Source: Linnemannia elongata (lineage: Eukaryota; Mortierellomycota; Mortierellomycetes; Mortierellales; Mortierellaceae). From it: 64,000 nt of DNA. The notes under the pieces are model-generated. The model saw only the letters and a list, made by a program, of their open reading frames with translations, made no database searches and had not been told where the DNA came from. The position numbers were made by a program, and so were the translations under genes. Below, one piece after another: positions 56,531 through 64,000 of this stretch. Within the stretch, counting starts at the first letter, position 1, and every line of letters begins with the position of its first letter. The stretch covers positions 186,001 to 250,000 of the forward strand of contig JAXBDG010000024.1 of assembly GCA_036320915.1 (NCBI GenBank). Direction: 5' to 3'.

Positions 56531-58036
56531 TTATCTCAAAGGAATGGCCTGAGGGAACATGAAAATGTTGCCGGGGTCGACGCTCTTCTTGACCTTAATG
56601 AGCCGAGACAGGTTGTCGCCATAGTAGGCACGGAGCCCATTGGGTATGTCACGCTCCATATAGTTTTGATACGCCTCCAGATCTTGGCCTGAGCTATAGG
56701 CGGCTTGTAGCTCCTTTGCAAAACGTTCGCTCCAATCCATGCATGCCGTGCAAATGGAGCCTGATCCTGAGCTTGAAAGGCCCCAATCGGCGCCATATTG
56801 GATACTGTAGAGTGTACCGCGATGGTTGTCAAAGGCTGAAGTTGAGCTAGGATTGTCTATCTTGCCTCCCCAGATTTCAAAAATGACGGTAGTAGTCACT
56901 CGGCCATTGGGATTGTTGGGAGGATTGTTGAGGTATTTGCTGATAATCGCCAGCTCACGATCGGATATGGCCTGGCGGTAGAGAAGCGAACGAAGACGGA
57001 AAGAGCGAGCATGTTCCGCAAATGGATCCTCAAGCTTTGCACCCTCCATCTCGGCCCACTTGGATGCGGCTTGATACCAAGTGCCCTCGTCGAAATTTGT
57101 CTGCAGAGGTGAGCCTGTGAGAGCAAATAGAGAAGCAAGAGCGATTTGGGCTTTGTCTTGGGAACCCAGAAAGGTGCCCATGACCACGACCATGTCTCTT
57201 CCGAGGTACATCAACGGTGTGAAGTCGTCCGCGACGTTCTCTGCCCAGATTCCAAACGCATCCGTGACAGTCTGAAGCATGTTCCAAGGGTACATCGCTA
57301 GCACCGTCGTTACTGTAGCGGGCGCCTTGTACGCTTGGATCCTGAATTCTGTCACCAGCCCAAACGATCCTCCACCAGCGCCTCGTAATGCCCAAAACAG
57401 GTCAGGTCTTGACGTCGCGTTGACCTTCCAAATGTTGCCATTGGCATCGACCATGGTCAATCCGACGATGTTGTCGGACAGCATGCCATACTTGCGTCCC
57501 ACCATACCCATGCCACCTCCAAGAGCATGCCCGCCAACGCCAACACCGGGGCACGATCCTGCAGGGACGAGATATTCGCCAGCATTCCACAGCTTGGTAT
57601 ACAAAGGCCCGAGACGATTACCAGCACCAACTGTGGCGATAGCGGTGTCATGATCGATTGCAAATTGCTGGAACAGGTTGAGGTCGATCACCAGTGAGCC
57701 GGTTTTGCCACCTCCACTGTATCCCTCAAAAGAGTGGCCGCCAGACCGAGGTACAATGGAGACATTGTGAGCAGCAGCGCATGCGACAGCGGCGGCGGCA
57801 TCGGCCTCAGAAGAAGGATGGAAGATGGCACTTGGTGTATGGTCAAAAATGTGGTTGAAGACTAGTCGGTCATTGTTGTATGTAGGCGAGGACGGGGTGC
57901 TGAGGTGAGACTTCTTGCCGCCCTTTATGCTTTGGAGACAGGTGATAAGGTCAGTAGAGAGCGCCTCGATGAGACTAATAAATGCGAGAACTGTGCACAG
58001 GGCGGTGGCGGCTAGCGCTCTGAACTGGATGTGCAT
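56531..58036 (-). CDS. Secreted FAD-linked oxidase, berberine-bridge-enzyme type
   Basis: Intronless, 501 aa from ATG 58036; a further in-frame ATG at 58126 lies upstream of the TATA box and is rejected. Signal peptide-like start (ALAATALCTVLAFISLIEAL). FAD-binding type 4 (PCMH) domain: PRSGGHSFEGYSGG with His101, then PAGSCPGVGVGGHALGGGMG with Cys162, the pair that attaches FAD bicovalently in this family, and ALRGAGGGSFGLVTEF. The BBE C-terminal domain closes the protein (YYGDNLSRLIKVKKSVDPGN, then IFMFPQ). Such enzymes oxidise sugars or secondary metabolites with O2 outside the cell; the substrate cannot be told from sequence. Length matches the family (480-520 aa). Confidence 0.92.
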   Translation of the reverse strand: MHIQFRALAATALCTVLAFISLIEALSTDLITCLQSIKGGKKSHLSTPSSPTYNNDRLVFNHIFDHTPSAIFHPSSEADAAAAVACAAAHNVSIVPRSGGHSFEGYSGGGKTGSLVIDLNLFQQFAIDHDTAIATVGAGNRLGPLYTKLWNAGEYLVPAGSCPGVGVGGHALGGGMGMVGRKYGMLSDNIVGLTMVDANGNIWKVNATSRPDLFWALRGAGGGSFGLVTEFRIQAYKAPATVTTVLAMYPWNMLQTVTDAFGIWAENVADDFTPLMYLGRDMVVVMGTFLGSQDKAQIALASLFALTGSPLQTNFDEGTWYQAASKWAEMEGAKLEDPFAEHARSFRLRSLLYRQAISDRELAIISKYLNNPPNNPNGRVTTTVIFEIWGGKIDNPSSTSAFDNHRGTLYSIQYGADWGLSSSGSGSICTACMDWSERFAKELQAAYSSGQDLEAYQNYMERDIPNGLRAYYGDNLSRLIKVKKSVDPGNIFMFPQAIPLR

Positions 58037-58096
58037 GTTAATGAGAAAAATGAGTGGAAATGCGCGAAGGGGAAGACATTGGGGGATGGAGAACTG

Positions 58097-58102
58097 TATA
58101 TA
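58097..58102 (-). promoter_or_regulatory. TATA box of the FAD oxidase gene
   Basis: tatata 61 bp upstream of ATG 58036 in a clear core-promoter position. It decides the start codon. Confidence 0.55.
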
Positions 58103-58129
58103 TTGAAAAGTAAGGTTAGCCATCAATAT

Positions 58130-59270
58130 CGTCCCTCCTCTTTTTCTTCCTTCGTCCTTTCGATCTTGTTGGCGTCTCTTACGTTCTCAGTAAGCCTTGA
58201 TCTGTTCGTCCTTTCCCAGATTGCTCTAAATCTTTGGGTGTCCCTCTTTTTCTCCACGTCTATTTTTGGTTTCCCTCCTGTTCTAAGCGTCACCTTGCAC
58301 TTTTTGTCACCCCTTCTCTTTTCGGCTATCCCCTTTCAGCGAAACTTCCTTTCTTTTCTCAGCATCCCTTGATGCTTTTTTAGCTTTCCTCTTCTCTCTT
58401 ATCTCTCAGTGTACTTGCTTGTTCTCTATTGTTTTTTGACTGATTTTTACCTCACATTTCTCAAGAGACCTTGATATTTTTTTGGCTTCCTTCTTTCAGC
58501 GCGTCCTTTTTTCTCATCCCCTCTTTATGTTTCTTCTCAGTGTATGAACAATGCATCGAAAACGCGCCCTGGAATCCTCCTGCAAGGAAGTGAAAGAGCT
58601 GATATCGAAGGATCAGAAAAAACTTCGCTATGAACGCTTGGCTGCCACAAGCCAGCTTTTTCTTATCATTAGTATGCTTTTGAGACGAAGGAAAGTTGGT
58701 TAATAAGTGTCGTTTAACAGTTCATAGCATGCTTCGCAGTCACGTGATACTGTCAGCCTTTCTATCTTTTTCCAGTATCCCTTCCAGCACCCCTTTCTTT
58801 CGTGGTACTCATTTCTTTTTCTAGCATCCATTTTTTTCTAGCATCCCTCTTTTTTCTAGAGCCACTTATTTTTCCAGCATCTCTTGAACTTGATGTTGTT
58901 CCTTACTATTGTCACTTGTTGTTGTCCTTCGGTGTTGCCCCTTGATTTTTATGCCTTGATATTGTCCCTTGTTGTCCTTTGATGTCCTTTGATGCTTGAT
59001 GTTGTCCCTTGGTGAGGCCACTTATGTTGTCCTTGGCGTTGTTTTTTTGCATTCTCCCTTGATGTTGAGCCTTGACGCTGTTCTTTGGTGTTGTCTATTG
59101 TTCACGTCAACCTCGTTCCTTTTCTTAGCAACCCCTTGATCGTTTCTTGTCCCTCCTTTTCTCAGAAGGCCCTTGACCGTCCCTTACTCTCATTGACCTA
59201 GAGTGCCTTGATCTTTCTGGCGTCTTGTCACTGAGTGAATAATCCAACGCTCACTGAATTCTGCTTCAGT

Positions 59271-59306
<36 letters not shown>

Positions 59307-59980
59307 AACGTCGCCATGAACGCTTGGCTGCCAGCCTGCCACAAGCCAGTTGATCTGTACTCTAGGTTAGGGAAGGCTCGCGTAAACCGTCACACGCGTT
59401 CCATCCCAACTTCACCGGAGTCTCTCCTCTAGGATCACATGACATGATCCTTTCATGCGCCTCCTGAATTCATGCATTCGCCATTCCCTGGGTGCCCTTG
59501 ATCTTTTCGGCCCTCCTTCTTTATAGCACCCCTTGATCTTTTCCAGCAACAACTCATACTGTCCCTTGTTGTTTCGTCTTGATGTTATCCTGTTGTCCAT
59601 TAGTGTTGTCTATTAGTGGTGACTTTTGATCTTTTCTTGTCTTTCCCTTTCCTGTATGCTCTTGCTTTTTCTATTGTCCCTTGAACTTTTTCAGCCACCT
59701 CTTAGTCTTTCCCTGCCTCTCCCTTCTATGAGTGCCCTTGATCTTTTCCAGTACTTTTAGCTATTCATGTCAGTATTCCTAGACCCTTTTCCAGTATCCA
59801 TTGAATTTGATGCTATCCCTTGCTACCGCCCCTGATGTTGATCATTTGTGTTGGCCTTTGATTTTGTCCATTGATGTTGTCCATTGGTGTTGTCCATTGG
59901 AGTTGTCCCATTGGAGTTGTCCCATTGGGGTTGACCCCAGATGCTGTTTCTGAGTACTGTTCCTGGGCGTTATCCATTGT
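58130..59980 (+). repeat. CCTTGATC/CCTTGATG dispersed-repeat block
   Basis: About 1.85 kb dominated by variants of cagcatcccttgatctttt, ttgtcccttgatgttg and gttgtccattggtgttg. Within it two diverged copies of one box occur: gctgatatcgaaggatcaga with ctatgaacgcttggctgcca (58595-58655), and gccgacatcgaaggatcaaa with ccatgaacgcttggctgcca (59270-59350). Each is followed by a CACGTGA or CACATGA site and another CCTTGATG stretch, as if the block were two or three tandem or nested copies of one element. No open frame of interest. Confidence 0.65.
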
Positions 59981-60073
59981 TTAGATTACAGCATGATAGG
60001 AAGAGCCTACATCTCTTCTCCAAGTTCTCTCTATCTGTCAGAGCATCCACTCTGATATGACATTCGAATGACG

Positions 60074-60310
60074 CCACCAACTTCTGGATTTTTCTAGCGC
60101 CACTAACTTTTGGATTCTTTCAGCACTATCAATAACAAAGAACCGTGGCCCGTGACCGATCGTCCTAGAATTCTCCAGAACTACCATATCTCCAGATCAT
60201 ATATAAATAAGGAGTCCACACCGTAGATAGTTCAGTAGTTCATAACTCAAGTCCACAATAAATCAAGTCGTAACAAGTCAAGTCAAGCCCCGAGCCGCCT
60301 TACAGTATCT
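60074..60310 (+). mobile_element. LTR-like segment with TATA box (weak)
   Basis: Begins tgacgccaccaac and ends gccgccttaca, with catatataaataagga inside and a downstream run resembling an R/U5 leader (agttcataactcaagtc). No target-site duplication, primer-binding site or second LTR was found, so a solo LTR is only one reading; a stand-alone promoter of a non-coding RNA is another. Confidence 0.25.
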
Positions 60311-61126
60311 CTCTATCTCTCTTCTCTCTTCTCTCTATGTCCTATCATGCATTTTGTTGTTGAATGGAGAGGGTTGGGGCGGCTGGATTTATTTATTATT
60401 GCTAGCCGCAGGTAGAGTTATGGATCCATGCGTGCGTCGCCGCTGGTGCTGAGGTTGGCGTATGGCAGCACCACTGGGTAAACACCATGGAGCAAGTGGA
60501 TGACCTTGTCGACATGTGTAGAGTGGAGCAAGAGGAGCAAAGAAAAGAGAAAAGAGAGTACAGAGACGTGACTGACAGTGATTAAGTGAAAGCAAAGACA
60601 GAAGGTCACTTTGATGCCATTTGCGATTGAAAGACCATGGTTCACGCCTGTTTTTAGTAAAAGTGCCCAAATCCTAAACGGATTCAAAAAAAAGTGTCCG
60701 TTTGGCACAAAATTGATTGACCCACGTTCATTTAGCACAATGCTAATCCTAAAATGCTAAAATCTTTCGCATTCCTTTCTTGGCCATGGGTGGCTTAGAT
60801 GATTGGCAAGGATTGCGTTTCGCACTCTGCCCATTTAGCACGTCAGAACTGAACACCCCTTTGGTCTGGTAAAGGTTGCGACGAGAAAAAGGTTTGGATA
60901 AACGGTTTGTTTTTTGCTTGTTTATGTAAGTATGAGAGCGATGGGCACAAACACACACAATCAGACATACCCAAAGTACTCAAGCGCAAGTGAATGGAGC
61001 AAAAAGGAGATGAGGGCTACACGAAAAGGAAAAGGAAAGGAGTGAAAAAAGAGGGGTATAGAGGCAGTGCTTATCCAGCTTTGGACTGGAGTTGTTGAGA
61101 ATGGTGGGACCGAGATGTGGTCTCGA
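60311..61126. other. Intergenic, no gene seen
   Basis: CT microsatellite at 60310-60340, then mixed sequence. Open frames are not protein-like. Confidence 0.45.
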
Positions 61127-61264
61127 TTAAAAGTCAGAGATCTTGCGGTGGGTATTGGGGCGTCTGCGAGTAGGAGCCCAGGCCTGAAGGGTCGAGTAAA
61201 AGTTCGACATTGACGATGACAGATCCTCAACGGTCAGAGAAGAGTCGAGGTAGGCTGGTCGGTC
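61127..61264 (-). CDS. Possible 3'-terminal exon of an unidentified gene
   Basis: After an acceptor (ATTTCAG, ending 61265) the minus strand encodes DRPAYLDSSLTVEDLSSSMS, then NFYSTLQAWAPTRRRPNTHR, then KISDF and a stop. Composition is protein-like, unlike the low-complexity surroundings. No convincing upstream exon or start was found, so the gene model is incomplete. Confidence 0.28.
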   Translation of the reverse strand, partial: DRPAYLDSSLTVEDLSSSMSNFYSTLQAWAPTRRRPNTHRKISDF

Positions 61265-61312
61265 CTGAAATACGTTATCAGTGTTAATCGAAAGGTGATA
61301 GGAAAGAAACAA

Positions 61313-62276
61313 CGAGAGGGGTGAATGTGGGAAGAGTTCTCTTCCTTTCTTTGAAATCTTTCTGTTTCTTTCGCCCTCTCTGTTATCGACTCATCAAATC
61401 GAAGGAAGCATAGATGGCACAGCACAAAATAGACGGCGCAAAAAGATGGCGAGTAGGTTGAGTAGTGCATGAGAGTTTGGCGAAGAGATAAATAAGGTAG
61501 TGCAGTAGGCATAGTGCAGACTCCAAAACTACAAATGACAACAGCCCAACAGCACACAAAAGAGAGAACAACAAACCTAAAATTCCGACATCCTTTTCTC
61601 TATTTCCTCGTCATTGTCTCTTCTCTTTTTCCCTTTCTTTCTTTCTTCCTTTCGTTCTTTTGTCCTTTCTTTCCTCAAGACACCTTGAATTGCTCTCCCT
61701 CATCCCTCCTCTCTTCAACATCAATATCGTCTTCTCTTCCGACATCCATCTCGTACCATTCCTCTCTCATCATTATTTTGCTAAACAGTTCACCCTCAAT
61801 CAGCCCTTTGTGAAAAAAGAAAGAAAGAAAAGCACCGTCCATTCGTCTCGGCTACTCTCTCCGCCTCCGAGGTATGCATCAGAATGATAGCACAGGAGTA
61901 TCACATATGCGTAGCACACCTACTCTGTTTTCTTGATCCCCTCTTCCTCTTTTTACAGACTGTCTCAACCACAACTCCTCCGTGTACACCCTTTTCGCAC
62001 GCCTCCCTCCTTTTATTTCTCTGATCTGAAAGGCAAACTGAAAATCTACAGAGACTGATATTACTTATTGCCCACAACATTTTTTTTAGTCTTGACTTTC
62101 CTCAACCCAGCATCTTGCATTACCCACCTTTCCTCTCCTCTGCTGCAGCCACCTTACACTAAAACGAACAAGGTAATTACAAACTTCAGTAGCGGTCGGC
62201 ATGTTCACGCCTCATGTCTAAGCACTTGTGAAACTAACACCTTTTTATTAGTATTGTGACAATCAGACCGCCTATC
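61313..62276. other. Pyrimidine-rich spacer before the NLR fragment
   Basis: T/C-rich stretches (61600-61860, 62080-62160) with a donor-like aaggtaatta at 62169 and an acceptor-like tattag at 62246-62251, which could be a 5'-UTR intron. No NACHT-coding sequence is present upstream. Confidence 0.45.
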
Positions 62277-63377
62277 ATGTCAGACCATTTAAGCGAGCAA
62301 CAGGGTGTGCATGTCTTCGATAGCGTCACCCAAGACCTCCAGTATTCTGCTGATGTTTCCCTCTCCGCCGAACAGATCAAGGAGCACGTCGACGAGTTTC
62401 TCCATGACCCAAACATCCACCTCTTATTCGGAGACCAACCATTCTGGTCATTGCAAGAGTACATGGACAAGCTGGAAACGATTCCCAGCCTGATGGATAT
62501 GGTCAAGAAGCCCTGTCTTTTGGCTGTCACTCTCAGGGCTCTACCCAAGGCTGTTAGTCCTCGACAGGATCTAGTGGACACCAGGATCGTACGAGCCAGG
62601 CTGTACGACAAGATTGTCGAGCAATGGTTCACACTCAGTCTGGAACGTTTGGAGAGCAGTATCTTGAGCAGTGGGGAAAGAGAGGCGCTCACTGAATTGG
62701 TCAAAGATGGGTTTGTTGCCCAAGGGATTGACTACCTGAAGCGACTCGCCGACGCCATCTTCACGAGGCAGAGCGGAAAATCAGTCATCCAGTACACACA
62801 CATCCGCGACAAGGACACCTGGAAGGCCGAGTTCTTTGACTCGGATCCCAAAATCCGCCTCTTGCGCGAGGCTTCTCCATTGACGTCCACCGTTGACACA
62901 ATCCGGTTCTCTCATCGATCTATTCTGGAGTACTTCTTCTCGTGCACCATTTTTTCTCCTTCCAAGCATGACCCGCAAGATGAAGGCGGTTTCACGGATG
63001 TCCAGCCACTCGATCCTGAAAGTCCCTTGTTCACGCGCAACCTTCTCTGCGAGCCTTCTGTCATACAGTTCCTGAGCGGTCGAGTACAGGAGAATCCAAG
63101 TTTCAAAGATCAGCTCCTCGAGGTCATGGAGAGATCCAAGTCCGATCCTTCTCTTGCCACCGCCACTACCAACGCAATCACGATCCTGGTCAGAGCCGGT
63201 GTGACCCTTCATCGACTTGATTTCCAAGGCATTCGTATTCCAGGGGCCGATCTCTCTGATGGGCAGTTTGATTCGACACTGTTTCAAGGAGCCGACCTCA
63301 CAAACGTCAATCTTGCAATGAGTTGGCTACGCAATGCGGACTTCAGCAAAGCGCAGATGGAGGGTGTTCGATTCTAG
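62277..63377 (+). CDS. NLR (STAND) fragment: NACHT C-terminal half plus pentapeptide repeats
   Basis: Intronless, 366 aa from ATG 62277. Residues 60-220 match the region after the nucleotide-binding core of fungal NACHT proteins: MVKKPCLLAVTLRALPKA, RARLYDKIVEQWFTLSLERL, ELVKDGFVAQGIDYLKRLAD, HIRDKDTWKAEFFD, LLREASPLTS, then IRFSHRSILEYFFSCTIF (winged-helix end). The last 50 residues are pentapeptide repeats: GADLSDGQFDSTLFQGADLT, NVNLAMSWLRNADFSKAQME. Full-length relatives carry an upstream NACHT P-loop (Walker A/B) and often downstream WD40 repeats; neither is present here. It is a truncated NLR, probably a pseudogene-like remnant or a stand-alone decoy. Full NLRs of this type act as intracellular sensors of non-self in fungi. 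Confidence 0.7.
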   Translation: MSDHLSEQQGVHVFDSVTQDLQYSADVSLSAEQIKEHVDEFLHDPNIHLLFGDQPFWSLQEYMDKLETIPSLMDMVKKPCLLAVTLRALPKAVSPRQDLVDTRIVRARLYDKIVEQWFTLSLERLESSILSSGEREALTELVKDGFVAQGIDYLKRLADAIFTRQSGKSVIQYTHIRDKDTWKAEFFDSDPKIRLLREASPLTSTVDTIRFSHRSILEYFFSCTIFSPSKHDPQDEGGFTDVQPLDPESPLFTRNLLCEPSVIQFLSGRVQENPSFKDQLLEVMERSKSDPSLATATTNAITILVRAGVTLHRLDFQGIRIPGADLSDGQFDSTLFQGADLTNVNLAMSWLRNADFSKAQMEGVRF

Positions 63378-64000
63378 GAGCTGCCATTGCTAGAGGAGTA
63401 TGGTGCTGATTAAATCACTTTCGGGCGATCACGTCTACGATTTTGCGGTGAATATGGGCGAATAGCTGATTCCTTCATTTTTCATGGCTGAATGACATGT
63501 GGCATATACACAAAATATAGCGGTCAAGTTTTCTCACTGTAAAGCCCATAATAGGGGTATAGCTTGTCGTCTTTATTTGCTTGATCTCTTTCATTACATC
63601 GCCATTTTGTTAGTTGGTTAAAAATGGGACAGTGTATAACTTGTGAAAGTCACCTAAAGGAGAGCAAGGAAAAGGAAGGAGGGTAACGAGTAGGCAAAAG
63701 GACAATGCGTGCCTCATAAAGAGGATGGATCAGATTTAGAGAACTAGCTTGCGGTGGAAGACGGTCGACAACAGTGGCAAGCAGTAAAAAGATACTTTGA
63801 TATTATTATTTATTGACTCATACGTGAATTGCCTCTAGAGCAGCGCTTGTCGGGAGCAATTTTCGTGTTTTCTACGGATGAAAAGATTGGCACTCTCACC
63901 TATATTGCTTGCTTTTAACGCTTGGTTATTTTTTCTTTGGCTGTTTGTATTTCTACAATCCCCTCTCCACATGATGAGATTTTGTCCTTGTAGGTTGATA
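63378..64000 (+). other. Downstream region, no gene seen
   Basis: No WD40 coding, which might have been expected if the NLR were complete, and no other open frame of interest up to the window end. Confidence 0.5.

Noticed and set aside
58037..58126. Upstream ATG at 58126 as start of the FAD oxidase
   Set aside because: A TATA box at 58097-58102 lies downstream of it, and the signal peptide begins at 58036.

Overview
The window looks like nuclear DNA of an early-diverging filamentous fungus, most probably Mortierellomycota (Mortierella, Linnemannia or a relative). The reasons are spliced eukaryotic genes with many short GTAAG/GTATG...TAG introns (mostly 84-166 nt), a recognisable core set (MLH3, RAD16, TFIIH subunit TFB2, a CSC1/OSCA channel), several large F-box/leucine-rich proteins, a fragment of a NACHT-pentapeptide NLR, abundant homopolymer and purine/pyrimidine tracts, and decayed LINE-type retroelements. 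The phylum is inferred from gene content; no marker was searched.

Region by region. 0-7.7 kb is accessory: a C2H2 zinc-finger gene with an in-frame stop, two inverted fragments of one LINE family, and between them a secreted protein with an aerolysin-like segment. 7.7-15.2 kb holds a small single-pass membrane protein with one intron, a nine-exon MLH3 on the minus strand converging on it, a frameshifted Hsp20 and an F-box/LRR gene. 15.2-22 kb is repeat-dominated: a relic of MLH3 exon 3, a 2.2-kb 12-bp minisatellite with long open frames on both strands, and an intact paralogue of the 0-kb zinc-finger gene. 22.9-34.4 kb carries a large F-box/LRR gene, a cysteine-rich type I membrane protein and a CSC1-like channel with a very long disordered tail. 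37-45.5 kb carries RAD16 and TFB2, both nucleotide excision repair genes on the minus strand, separated by a decayed F-box gene. 47.4-58 kb holds a kelch membrane protein, another F-box gene, three small secreted proteins (two sharing a homologous 5' leader) and a secreted berberine-bridge-type FAD oxidase. 58-62 kb is mostly dispersed repeats, and the window ends in an NLR fragment without its nucleotide-binding motif.

The genes do not form an operon-like unit. Three DNA-repair genes (MLH3, RAD16, TFB2) lie within 37 kb. Four F-box-type loci, two zinc-finger paralogues, the secreted proteins and the NLR fragment are typical of a duplicating, fast-evolving accessory layer between conserved genes. 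Exon boundaries were derived by hand from splice motifs, frame continuity and family motifs, and need RNA evidence.
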